This document shows, in pieces, positions 41,107 through 49,102 of a stretch of 64,000 nt of DNA. The notes beneath the pieces are model-generated. The model worked only from the letters and a program-made list of their open reading frames with translations. It did no database searches and was not told the origin of the DNA. The stretch is from assembly GCF_004341515.1 (NCBI RefSeq), contig NZ_SLZF01000015.1, positions 1-64,000 on the forward strand. The letters are read 5' to 3'. The position numbers and the translations under genes were made by a program. This stretch comes from Allobosea sp. BK604 (GTDB taxonomy: Bacteria > Pseudomonadota > Alphaproteobacteria > Rhizobiales > Beijerinckiaceae). The stretch's first letter is position 1; each line of letters begins with the position of its first letter.

Positions 41107-41874
41107 TCATGTCATGACCAGGCCGCCATCGACATGGAGCGTCTGGCCGGTCACGAAGCCGCTCCAGTCACTGGCGAGAAAGAGCACTGGGCCCGCCACG
41201 TCTTCCGGGCTCGCGATCCGGCGCAGCGGCGTCTGTGCGATCAGCATCTCGCGCACCTCTTCCTTTGTCGCCGCGCTCGCCTCGGTGGGGTAGACGAGCC
41301 CGGGAGCGACGCAGTTCACCCGGATGCCGAGAGGGCCGAGCTCAGCGGCGAGATTGCGGCTGAAACCGATCAGCGCCGCCTTGGCTGTCGTATAGTCGTG
41401 ATAGGGGATGCTCGGGCGCGTCGCGAGATCGCTGGCGATGTTGACGATGCTGGCCTGGCTGCGCCGCTGGAGCAGGGGCAGCATCGCCCTCGTCACCGTG
41501 TAGGCCGCCTTCACCGCGCCGTCGAATTGCTGCTCATACGCCTCCCAGGGCGTCTCCCAGAAACGGGCGCGCCGGTCGGGATCGAAGCGATAGGGCGCCA
41601 AGGCATTGTTGATGACGATATCGAGCCGGCCGATTTCCTGCCCGATGCGCTCCGCCATTGCGGCCACCGCTTCGGGGGAGGTGACGTCCGCCGCAACAGT
41701 CAGCGCTTCGCCACCGAGTTCGCGGCAGGCCGCGGCCACGGCCGAGGCCGCCTGCTCGTTCTCGCGGTAGTTGATGATGACGAGCCCGCCCTCGGCGGCG
41801 AAGGCCTGTGCGATCGCGGCGCCGATGCCACGGCTGGCGCCGGTGACGAGGATGCTCCGGTCGCGGAACTTCAT
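41107..41874 (-). CDS. SDR oxidoreductase of the TPP-riboswitch operon
   Basis: 255 residues. TGASRGIG (11-18) binds NAD(P), Ser and YTTAK supply the catalytic residues, and the C terminus VDGGLVMT is standard. The NNAG motif reads NNAL, an unusual change. It overlaps the binding-protein gene by four bases and is the last gene after LuxE, LuxC and the ABC genes. A likely role is reduction of the aldehyde made by the LuxC-like enzyme to an alcohol, which is inference from context. Confidence 0.9.
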   Translation of the reverse strand: MKFRDRSILVTGASRGIGAAIAQAFAAEGGLVIINYRENEQAASAVAAACRELGGEALTVAADVTSPEAVAAMAERIGQEIGRLDIVINNALAPYRFDPDRRARFWETPWEAYEQQFDGAVKAAYTVTRAMLPLLQRRSQASIVNIASDLATRPSIPYHDYTTAKAALIGFSRNLAAELGPLGIRVNCVAPGLVYPTEASAATKEEVREMLIAQTPLRRIASPEDVAGPVLFLASDWSGFVTGQTLHVDGGLVMT

Positions 41875-42872
41875 CGCGCCGCGTCCTTCGCCGGGACGAG
41901 GTCGCTTCTGACGATGGCCGCCATGTCGAGCTTGCTGCCGATCAGGCCGAGGCTGTGGAACGTGTCCGCGCCCTTCTGCATGACCTCGGGATCGAAATGG
42001 CCGAGGCCTTCGCGGTCGGTCGTCGGCGACACGCTGGCGAGGTTGCGCAGCTTGATGATCTCGAGATTGACAGCCTCGTCACGTCCGTTGATCGCGCGGG
42101 TGACCGCGAGGCGCGCGGCCTCCTGCGGCTGCGCGATCATCCAGGCGGCGGAGTCGCGATAGGCGGCGAGGAAGCGCCTGAGCAGCGGCTTCTTGGCCTC
42201 ATAGGTCGCCTGCGTCACGACGAAAATGTCGCTGGGGAGGTTGAGATGGTCCTTGACCTCGATCACCTCGACCTCGCCCAGCCCCTTGGCGCGGCCAACG
42301 AGCAGGCCGGTATCGGTCGCGGCGGTGGCGTCGACCTGCCCCTGGATCAGCGGCGCGAAGTTCAAAAGGCCGGTGACCTCGATCGTGACGTCCTTCTCAC
42401 CGAGCCCCACCTGGTTGAGCAGGACCTGCAGGTTCTGGCGGGTGCCGCTGGACAGGCTGTAGACGCCGATGCGCTTGCCCTTGAGATCGGCGGCCGAGCG
42501 GATGCCGCGCCCCTTCGGCGCGACGACGTTGAAGACGTTCTGGGGGTAGATGTTGTAGATCGCGACGAGCTTCTCGCCCTTGTCGAGGGCCAGGTAGAGC
42601 GACGCGGGGTCGGTGAAGGCGATGTCGGCCTGGCCGGCGAGCATGTTCTGGATCGCCGAGCCCCCGCCATTGCCGGGAATGTAGTCGAGCGCGATGCCCT
42701 TCGCCTTGAAGAAACCCTTGTCCGGTTCCGCGAGCAGATTGGTGATCTCGCTGATCGGCTGGCTCCAGCCTGCAACGGTGACCTTGTCGAGGCCCTGGGC
42801 GGTTGCGGGCCCGGCTGCGAGCCACGTGGCGGCGAGCAGGAGGATAACGCGCAGGATGAATGGCGCGGACAT
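41871..42872 (-). CDS. ABC substrate-binding protein, NMT1/ThiY-like, TPP operon
   Basis: 333 residues with a Sec signal peptide (ILRVILLLAATWLAAGPATA, cleavage near TAQG about residue 25). The mature chain has the NMT1/THI5-like fold (LLAEPDKGFFKAKGIALDYI; GGGSAIQNMLAGQADIAF). Proteins of this fold bind thiamine pyrimidine precursors (ThiY) as well as sulfonates and nitrate. Placement behind a TPP riboswitch favours a thiamine precursor or degradation product as ligand. Confidence 0.9.
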   Translation of the reverse strand: MSAPFILRVILLLAATWLAAGPATAQGLDKVTVAGWSQPISEITNLLAEPDKGFFKAKGIALDYIPGNGGGSAIQNMLAGQADIAFTDPASLYLALDKGEKLVAIYNIYPQNVFNVVAPKGRGIRSAADLKGKRIGVYSLSSGTRQNLQVLLNQVGLGEKDVTIEVTGLLNFAPLIQGQVDATAATDTGLLVGRAKGLGEVEVIEVKDHLNLPSDIFVVTQATYEAKKPLLRRFLAAYRDSAAWMIAQPQEAARLAVTRAINGRDEAVNLEIIKLRNLASVSPTTDREGLGHFDPEVMQKGADTFHSLGLIGSKLDMAAIVRSDLVPAKDAAR

Positions 42873-42875
42873 GGT

Positions 42876-43625
42876 TCAACCTTTCGGGAAGCGATGCAGG
42901 ACGCGGCGCTCCAGCACGCGCACGGCTTCGTAGAGCAACATTCCAAGAGCGGTGATCACGATGAACAGCGCGAAGATCAGGCTTGAATCCATCACGCTCT
43001 GGGCGGCGATGATCGAGGCGCCGAGACCGCTGCGCCCGCCGACGAATTCGCCGACGACGGCGCCGACGAGCGCGAGCACGACCGCAACGCGCAGGCCGGC
43101 CAGGATGACGGGCAGGGCCGCCGGCAGCTTGAGGCGCAGGAGGGTCTGGAGCCGGCCGGCTCCGAGCATGCGGAAGAGCTCGCGCCGCGCCGGGTCGACC
43201 TCCGCGAGCCCGGTCACCGTGTTCTCCATCAATGGGAAGAAGCAGATCAGCGCGGTGATGACGATGGTGGGCGTCAGGCCGAAGCCGAACCAGATGATGA
43301 AGAGCGGGCCAAGCGCGAGCTTGGGCACGAGCTGGCTCGCCAGCACATAGGGCCTCAGCAGCCGGCTGAGCGCCGGGAATTCCGCGAGCAGGATGCCGGC
43401 GCACAGCCCGACGATCGCACCGATGCAGAGGCCGAGCGCCATTTCCGTCGCGGTGACGGCGAGGTGCGGCCAGAGCCGGCCTGTTGCCATCTCGCTCCAG
43501 AGCGTTGCGAGCACGTCGGATGGCGGAGGCAGGATGAGGGCGGGCACCGCACCGAGCCGGCACCAGGCCTCCCAGCCAGCGAGCAGGGCGAGCAGAAGCA
43601 GCAGCGAGGGCAGGCGCGCCGTCAT
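42876..43625 (-). CDS. ABC transporter permease, ThiX/SsuC-like, TPP operon
   Basis: 249 residues with six membrane helices, starting MTARLPSLLLLLALLAGWEA. The EAA-type loop is RRELFRMLGAGRLQTLLRLKLPAALP. Overlaps the ATPase stop by four bases and precedes the binding protein by three, so the three transporter genes are translationally linked. Imports the ligand of the neighbouring NMT1-type protein. Confidence 0.92.
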   Translation of the reverse strand: MTARLPSLLLLLALLAGWEAWCRLGAVPALILPPPSDVLATLWSEMATGRLWPHLAVTATEMALGLCIGAIVGLCAGILLAEFPALSRLLRPYVLASQLVPKLALGPLFIIWFGFGLTPTIVITALICFFPLMENTVTGLAEVDPARRELFRMLGAGRLQTLLRLKLPAALPVILAGLRVAVVLALVGAVVGEFVGGRSGLGASIIAAQSVMDSSLIFALFIVITALGMLLYEAVRVLERRVLHRFPKG

Positions 43626-44419
43626 GCCGCCGGCCTCTGGCTGGGTGCGATGCCGGTCCCAACGTCCATGGCATCGCGCAGATCGCGGCAGGTTGCAGCG
43701 AAGGCCGGTGAATAGCGCATGTCACGGTGACGGGGCCGCGGCAGCGGGACCGGTTGCGCATGATGCACGCGGCCCGCCGCCATCACGGCGACCCGGTCGG
43801 CGAGATAGACCGCCTCGGCGATGTCGTGGGTGACGAAGAGCGCTGTCGTGCCTCGCATTCCGCACAGCCGGAGTAGGTCGTCCTGCAGTTCCTCCCGCGT
43901 CAGGGCGTCCAGGGCCGCGAAAGGCTCGTCGAGCAGGAGCAGGTCGGGTTCGCCGATCAATGCCCGCGCCACGGCGACGCGGCTCTGCTGACCGCCCGAA
44001 AGCTCGAACGGTCGGCGTGCGGCCAGCTCCGCCAGCCCGACGAGCGCGAGCAGGTCGAGCGCTGCGGCGCGGTCGCGTGCCGTCACGCGGCGCTTCAGCG
44101 AGATCGGCAGCAGGACGTTATCGAGTGCGCTCAGCCAGCCGAGCAGGGTCGGTGCCTGGAAGACGAAGCCGATGCGCTCGCCGGGGCCACGCAGCGTCTC
44201 GCCACCGATGCGGATCGTGCCTTCTTCCGGCAGGATCAGCCCGGCGGCGAGCTTCAGCAGCGTAGTCTTGCCGCAACCGCTGCGGCCGAGAAGGCAGTGA
44301 AGCTCGCCGCGCGGGATCGTCCAGTCGATTCCGTCGACAATTGCAGGCCAGGCGCCGCCATAGCTGAAGCGCGCGCCGTCGATCACGACGAAGCCGGCAG
44401 GCGACGGATCAGTCGACAT
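43622..44419 (-). CDS. ABC transporter ATP-binding protein, ThiZ/SsuB-like, TPP operon
   Basis: 265 residues. Walker A GRSGCGKT (45-52), Q-loop VFQAPTLLGWLS, signature LSGGQQSRVAVARAL, Walker B LLLLDEPFAALD and THDIAEAVYLADRV are intact. Its ATG overlaps the 3' end of the luxC-like gene by 11 bases, which ties transport to the acyl reduction genes. ThiZ-type assignment rests on the riboswitch, not on a residue signature. Confidence 0.92.
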   Translation of the reverse strand: MSTDPSPAGFVVIDGARFSYGGAWPAIVDGIDWTIPRGELHCLLGRSGCGKTTLLKLAAGLILPEEGTIRIGGETLRGPGERIGFVFQAPTLLGWLSALDNVLLPISLKRRVTARDRAAALDLLALVGLAELAARRPFELSGGQQSRVAVARALIGEPDLLLLDEPFAALDALTREELQDDLLRLCGMRGTTALFVTHDIAEAVYLADRVAVMAAGRVHHAQPVPLPRPRHRDMRYSPAFAATCRDLRDAMDVGTGIAPSQRPAA

Positions 44420-45857
44420 AGGGCGCGAACCCTTCTGCCGCCGCCTCGGCGCTGTGCTCGATCTCGGTCATGGTGACGAGGTCGAGCAGGCTGAAGCGTC
44501 CGTCATGGTGCCAGCCGGCTTCCGGCGCGGTCATCCGACCGATGGCGGTGATGCGGCTGATGCCGACTTCGCCGAGCCTGGCTGCAAGCCGGAAGAGCTC
44601 GGCCGGCGGAGCGGCGATGCCCGCCGTCTGCAGGAAGCTCCGATAGGGGGCGACGAGCGCGGGAACCTCATCGAGGCTGTCGACGGAGACCAGCTTGAGC
44701 GTGCGATTGAGGCCGGAGGGACTCAGAGCCTCGACGGCTTCGACATGGATGACGGCCCAGGAATCGGCAGGTTCACTGAGGAGCTCCGACATGCCATCAA
44801 GCGTCCGCAATTCCTGGGCGGCGCGCCAGGACGCGATCGAGGCCGCCTCCTCGGGCGAAAGCTGGCGGCGCGGATGGCGTCGGGCGAGGGCGGCGAGCTC
44901 ATGCGCCAGATAGCGCGCGAATTCCCGCGGCGCGACCATTCCGCCGCGCTCGACGAAGAGCAATTGCGGGGAATAGCAACCCTGTTGCTCATAGCGGACG
45001 ACATCTTGCGCGGCGAGGCGGGCGAGCGCCGGCGCCTTGCGGCTGTCGAGTGCCGCGCGGGAGATCGCGCCGAAGCCGATCTTGTGGCCATGCGGCAGGA
45101 AGCGCGTGGTGATGGGCAGCTTGGCGCGCAAGGTCGCAAGCGTGGCATTGCCGCCATAGGCCATCACCGTGTCGGCCGCGCGCAGGAAGGCGGCTTCGCC
45201 CGCTTCCTCGCCGCCTTTCCACCAGACGATGGCGAGGCATTCGCCGAGTTCCGGATCGATCTCGGCGACCAGACCGGCGAACCAGCCCGCCATCAATGGC
45301 TCGGCCGAGGCGAGCTTGCCGACGGTGCCGGCTTTGACCAGAAGCCCGCAGATCAGGCTCCAGAGCGGCAGGGCAGGGACATTGCCGGCCCAGACATGCA
45401 ACAGCAGGTCCGGGCCCCGCGCGCGCAGGAAACCGCCCTTCGCCGCCGGCTGGAAGGCATCGAGCATGCCGGGATTGGCAAAATCCTCGGCCAGGAAGCG
45501 CAGCAGCTGTGGCCGCCGAAAGGTCTTGAGGTAGCTGGTGAGGCCGAGACGGACCGTCTCCCGGTCATAGCCGGTGACGATGGGCAGGAGCTGCTCGGCC
45601 TTGCGGCGCAGCGGATGCTGGCGGTCGAGAAGCCGCGCGATCGCCTCGTCGATCGCGCCCACGATGCGCGCAACCTCCATCCGGCGGATGCGGGCACGCG
45701 CGCTCGAACGCACGCGTTCGCACAGGGCCTGCGCCTGCGCCTCGTCGAGCTCCGGCAAGGCGATCTCGACCGTCTCGCCCCATGCCGAGTGACGCACGTG
45801 GCGCCAGCGCAGCTCCTCGCGTGTCAGGCCCGGCAGGTGGCCCGCATATTCGATCAC
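44409..45857 (-). CDS. LuxC-like acyl-CoA/acyl-protein reductase
   Basis: 482 residues, the usual LuxC length, from GTG 45857 preceded by GAGGTTGAGCC and placed four bases after the luxE-like stop. The ALDH-like cofactor region HVWAGNVPALPLWSLICGLL is followed by the catalytic cysteine at about 294 in YEQQGCYSPQ. LuxC reduces an activated acyl group to an aldehyde with NADPH. In luminous bacteria the acid is tetradecanoate; no lux luciferase genes are present here and the operon is under TPP control, so a different carboxylate must be reduced. Confidence 0.9.
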   Translation of the reverse strand: MIEYAGHLPGLTREELRWRHVRHSAWGETVEIALPELDEAQAQALCERVRSSARARIRRMEVARIVGAIDEAIARLLDRQHPLRRKAEQLLPIVTGYDRETVRLGLTSYLKTFRRPQLLRFLAEDFANPGMLDAFQPAAKGGFLRARGPDLLLHVWAGNVPALPLWSLICGLLVKAGTVGKLASAEPLMAGWFAGLVAEIDPELGECLAIVWWKGGEEAGEAAFLRAADTVMAYGGNATLATLRAKLPITTRFLPHGHKIGFGAISRAALDSRKAPALARLAAQDVVRYEQQGCYSPQLLFVERGGMVAPREFARYLAHELAALARRHPRRQLSPEEAASIASWRAAQELRTLDGMSELLSEPADSWAVIHVEAVEALSPSGLNRTLKLVSVDSLDEVPALVAPYRSFLQTAGIAAPPAELFRLAARLGEVGISRITAIGRMTAPEAGWHHDGRFSLLDLVTMTEIEHSAEAAAEGFAPYVD

Positions 45858-45861
45858 CGGC

Positions 45862-46938
45862 TCAACCTCGCGCCGCCGCCAGGAACTCGGCGACCGCCAC
45901 GGAACAGCCCTTCGATTCAGCGCCGTCGACCCGGCCGAACAGCCGGAAGCCACCCGGCACGATCTCGCCGGCATCCTCGGTCAGGATAGCCGAGACACAG
46001 TTGAAATGGGCGAGGTCGTGATGCACCAGCACGCCGCGCGCGCCCTCCGGCAGGTCGGCGCCGGTCAGCGGGTCGACGACGCGGCTGCGGATCCAGTGCG
46101 GGCCGGACTTGACCGGTGGGCAGGCCGCGTTGCCGTCGTCGTAGAACTGGGTGCTCAGCTCGGTCATGCCGTACATGTTGATGCAGGAGCTCCGCTGCAC
46201 GCCGAATGCGGCCGACAGCCCGTCATAGAATTCGTCCGGCGCCAGCTCGCGCGACTGGCCCTTGAAGCCGCCGGTATCGAGGACCAGGCTGCCAGGCGGC
46301 AGCGCGAAGCGTTGGCCGCGCGCCGCGAGCGCGTCCATCAGCGGCACGAAAGAATAGCTCGCTCCGAGCAGTGCATAGGGCTCGTCACCCGCCTCGGCCT
46401 GCGCGAGCACCGGCAGAAGTCGATCGAGATCGAGTCCGTTCGCGCCGATGAAAACAGCGCTTTCAGGCGTGCCGCATTCGCGCCGGGCAAGGGCGAGGTA
46501 ATGCGCCAGCGAGGAATTGGGCAGCTCCGTCTCGTCGGGGAAGAGGATGCCCATGCCGAGACGCTCGCGCCCCTTCATGAAGCGCCGGCGGAAATTCACC
46601 AGCATCGAACGGTCGTAGACGGCGAGCGTGGGGTGATAGCTGCGGCCGCGAATTCCCTGTGTCGTGCCGCTGGTCATGAAGACGCGCTCGGCCGCCTCCG
46701 GCGGGCTGCAGCTCAGGGTCAGGTCCTTGAAGGCGGTGATCGGAACCGGCGGGATGTCGCGCCAGCGCCGCACCGAAAGCGGCGTGCGGCCGCGCTGCAG
46801 GGCGAAGCGGCGATAGGGCTCGTTGTTCCGGAACTGATAGGCGAAGAGCTTGAGCGCCAGCGCCTCGAACTCCGCCTCCGTCGCCTCCGGAAGCGCGATG
46901 AACGCCAGGAGCGCCTCGATGATCTCGGCTTGCGTCAC
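45862..46938 (-). CDS. LuxE-like acyl-protein synthetase
   Basis: 358 residues from GTG 46938, chosen for GGAG at correct spacing; an upstream GTG at 46977 has none. The ATP/AMP-binding motif FMTSGTTQGIRG (88-99) and MYGMTELSTQFYD (255-267) mark an adenylate-forming enzyme. Cys345 in SKGCSVAVAEFL matches the C-terminal cysteine of LuxE that carries the acyl group. It should activate a free carboxylic acid with ATP, hold it as a thioester and hand it to the LuxC-like reductase. First gene after the TPP riboswitch. Confidence 0.9.
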   Translation of the reverse strand: MTQAEIIEALLAFIALPEATEAEFEALALKLFAYQFRNNEPYRRFALQRGRTPLSVRRWRDIPPVPITAFKDLTLSCSPPEAAERVFMTSGTTQGIRGRSYHPTLAVYDRSMLVNFRRRFMKGRERLGMGILFPDETELPNSSLAHYLALARRECGTPESAVFIGANGLDLDRLLPVLAQAEAGDEPYALLGASYSFVPLMDALAARGQRFALPPGSLVLDTGGFKGQSRELAPDEFYDGLSAAFGVQRSSCINMYGMTELSTQFYDDGNAACPPVKSGPHWIRSRVVDPLTGADLPEGARGVLVHHDLAHFNCVSAILTEDAGEIVPGGFRLFGRVDGAESKGCSVAVAEFLAAARG

Positions 46939-47040
46939 GTGGCCACTCCAACCCGACCCGCCGGCTCTGCCGGACACAGGTCGACCGCGAAAGGACCATC
47001 GGCGCAGTTGGAATCAGGGCGTATAAGGCCGCCTGTCCCG

Positions 47041-47150
47041 CATCCCTACGCCGGTATGATCCGGATCAGGTTCGTAGGGTCACCGCGTTGCCGGGACCTG
47101 AAGTCCGGGCCGGCGGAATCTCAGCCTCCTAGCGAGGCCCCCCTGGGAAC
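47041..47150 (-). promoter_or_regulatory. TPP riboswitch (THI box)
   Basis: Read on the minus strand, the element has CTGAGA (47119-47124), hairpin GCCTC-GCTA-GGAGGC just before it, then CCTGATCCGGATCAT (47056-47070) and GCGTAGGGA, the two conserved halves of the thiamine pyrophosphate aptamer. TTCCC (47145-47149) with GGGA (47043-47046) closes P1. It lies about 100 bases upstream of the luxE-like start. A short CCGGC-AGA-GCCGG hairpin near 46965-46977 precedes the ribosome site, consistent with translational control. Thiamine sufficiency should switch the six-gene operon off. Confidence 0.93.
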
Positions 47151-47487
47151 ATGCTTAGGTGGCTGTCCGCATGGCGGCTTGTCAAGTTAAAGCAGCGCGT
47201 AGCGCAGGCTGCCGCAGGGAAGGCCCGTGAATGGCGCATGCGAGAAGCGGCAGTTCACATAGGACTGTCATGGAAGAATGGCGCCGCGATCTGCTGGCCT
47301 TCTTCGTCCGATCGCCGAAGCGGCGCGGGAGGCTTGAGACGACGTATGGCCGCGGCAACGAGGACGCCGCGCGCGCGTGACGTTGGCTAGAGCCGGCGCT
47401 GCCTTCGCTCCGCACTCACCGGCCACGGGCCCCCTTCATCAGTGAGCCGGAAAATGACCAGATTGTCTCAGCTGATCAATACGCCGC
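47151..47487. other. Gap without recognisable gene
   Basis: Promoter side of the TPP operon. Open frames here are short, lack ribosome sites and encode low-complexity sequence. From about 47450 the base composition falls noticeably below the surrounding G+C level. Confidence 0.5.
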
Positions 47488-47583
47488 CTACTGGAAGGCC
47501 ATAGGAAGCGCGAGTAGCGCGAGAACCGTGACTACAATACTGGCGCGAAGCCAGATACCCGTGACGCCACCACTTACGAGCAT
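47488..47583 (-). CDS. Possible 31-residue membrane peptide
   Basis: ATG 47583 follows GAGG with seven bases between, opening MLVSGGVTGIWLRASIVVTV then LALLALPMAFQ, a single hydrophobic span with an Arg near its start. The frame is open further upstream (TTPASKASELAPHVVLSRLY), so it may instead be the end of a decayed membrane protein. It lies downstream of the 94-residue gene on the same strand in a low-G+C patch. No family recognised. Confidence 0.3.
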   Translation of the reverse strand: MLVSGGVTGIWLRASIVVTVLALLALPMAFQ

Positions 47584-47695
47584 ATACAACCTCGATAGCA
47601 CAACGTGCGGTGCTAGTTCCGACGCTTTACTGGCCGGCGTCGTCGACAATTCCCCAACTGTTTTTGATTGTGCTCATATTGATCGTGGACGCAAG

Positions 47696-47980
47696 TTACT
47701 TGTGCCCTTTGGCCGGGTATGAAACCAACACGCCGCTGTCGACGATCTCAAATCGACAATCGTCCACGAATTTGACCGGCCGGCCGTCATCCAGGGTGTA
47801 TTCGGTGAGGTTCAGTCCCGGCAATGGACGCCAGACTATGACCGTATAGGCGTTCCCCTCGGTATCCCTACAGGCCTCGCGGCAGAGTTCTTGGGGGTGG
47901 GATACGATGCGGCCGAAGCGGACGATCGGCTCTGATCGGACGGTGCTTCCATGTTTCGAGAGTTTGGGGCTGGCATTCAT
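47696..47980 (-). CDS. Conserved hypothetical small protein
   Basis: 94 residues from ATG 47980 with AGGTG upstream. The C-terminal half, GLNLTEYTLDDGRPVKFVDD followed by FEIVDSGVLVSYP, resembles a short beta-rich motif seen in small uncharacterised alphaproteobacterial proteins. No signal peptide or membrane segment. It stands alone between the tRNA and the low-G+C patch; role unknown. The stretch 47981-48209 shows no other gene. Confidence 0.65.
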   Translation of the reverse strand: MNASPKLSKHGSTVRSEPIVRFGRIVSHPQELCREACRDTEGNAYTVIVWRPLPGLNLTEYTLDDGRPVKFVDDCRFEIVDSGVLVSYPAKGHK

Positions 47981-48209
47981 GGTGGCACCTGCGTAACGCG
48001 ATCAGTGCCCGTCAACGAAATATCGGCGATCTGTGTTCCCTGACGGACCTGCGCCCCGCTGTCCCGCCATGGCTTCGATGACCGTCTGCGTCACCGGCAG
48101 GACATGTGCGCCGTTGCCGGCCAGTTCCAGCTCCGGCAGCCGGGCGTTGAGATCGCAGGTTGCCAAGCCCCAGGGTGAGCAACGTTTTCGCAATTTCTGG
48201 AGTTGAGGC

Positions 48210-48284
48210 TGGTGCTGCGAGAGAGGATTGAACTCTCGACCTCTCCATTACCAATGGAGTGCTCTACCACTGAGCTACCGCAGC
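48210..48284 (-). tRNA. tRNA-Thr (GGT)
   Basis: The cloverleaf is complete on the minus strand: acceptor GCTGCGG/TCGCAGC, D arm GCTC-AGTGGTA-GAGC, anticodon arm CTCCA-TTGGTAA-TGGAG with anticodon GGT, T arm GAGAG-TTCAATC-CTCTC, discriminator A and an encoded CCA (48210-48212). Length 75 with CCA. Confidence 0.96.
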
Positions 48285-48394
48285 AGGACCGCAAGCCTTG
48301 ATGCGCCGGAAGGATCGCACGGAGGCGAAGGGCGCGGCGTCGTTCCGAAGCGGCGCCCTGATGCCACAAGCCCCGCGCCGACGCAACCCATTGT

Positions 48395-49102
48395 TCAGTC
48401 GGCCAACAGCAATCGCCGGTCTATCCTGAACAATCTGCCATCGCCTAGCATATGTGCGGTCACTGTCTCCCGGAAGAGCGGCCGGAAGGCGGCGTCGCGC
48501 AGGTTCAGCCCGCCGGCATAGGCCCCCATTGCCGGCATGATGCAGCGTCGTTCCGAGAGTGCGAAGCAGCGCCGGCGCAGGGCCCGGCCGCGCATCCTGA
48601 CCTTGGCGGCCGGGTGGAGATGGCCGGCGATCTCGTAATCCGTCTCGGCCGGATCGGGCTCATGGCGCAGCGCCACGCCGCAGAGGCTGAGCATCGCGGC
48701 GGTCTCGCCGCCCATCTCGCCGCTGATCTCAGGGTCATGGTTGCCGGTGACCCAGAGCCAGTCGCGGCCCTTCTGCAGCAGGCGCAGGCTGGCGAGGTTT
48801 TCGGCGCTGATCCGCTCCTCGGCGCCGCGATCGTGAAAACTGTCGCCGAGCGCGATCACGCGGGCGGGGTCGTGGCGCAGGATCGCGGCCGCGAGCGCGG
48901 CCAGCGTCGCCGTCGAATCATAGGGCGGCAGGAAGACGCCACGCGCCGCATAGGCCGAGCCCTTCTCAAGATGCAGGTCGGCGACGATCAGCGTCCGCTC
49001 ATCCGGCAGGAAGAGCGCGCCGGAAAGATCGGGCATGATCGCGAGCCGGCCGAGCATGAAGGCCTCGGCGGCCGCGGGGAGGGCATTTGCCGCCAGGTTC
49101 AC
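48395..49102 (-). CDS. pdeM: PdeM, ligase-associated DNA damage response metallophosphoesterase
   Basis: 235 residues of the calcineurin-like phosphoesterase fold: IVADLHLEKG (Asp42, His44), ALGDSFHDRG, VTGNHDPE and the C-terminal GHLHPA. The name follows the conserved association with an Lhr-type helicase, which overlaps its GTG start by GTGA. Characterised relatives are manganese-dependent nucleases or phosphodiesterases acting in DNA repair. Confidence 0.93.
   Translation of the reverse strand: MNLAANALPAAAEAFMLGRLAIMPDLSGALFLPDERTLIVADLHLEKGSAYAARGVFLPPYDSTATLAALAAAILRHDPARVIALGDSFHDRGAEERISAENLASLRLLQKGRDWLWVTGNHDPEISGEMGGETAAMLSLCGVALRHEPDPAETDYEIAGHLHPAAKVRMRGRALRRRCFALSERRCIMPAMGAYAGGLNLRDAAFRPLFRETVTAHMLGDGRLFRIDRRLLLAD

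Noticed and set aside
44409..46938. Bioluminescence operon
   Set aside because: LuxC and LuxE homologues occur without luciferase, LuxD or flavin genes, and the operon is led by a TPP riboswitch.
48002..48254. Small minus-strand frames beside tRNA-Thr
   Set aside because: One overlaps the tRNA and neither has a ribosome site or recognisable motif.
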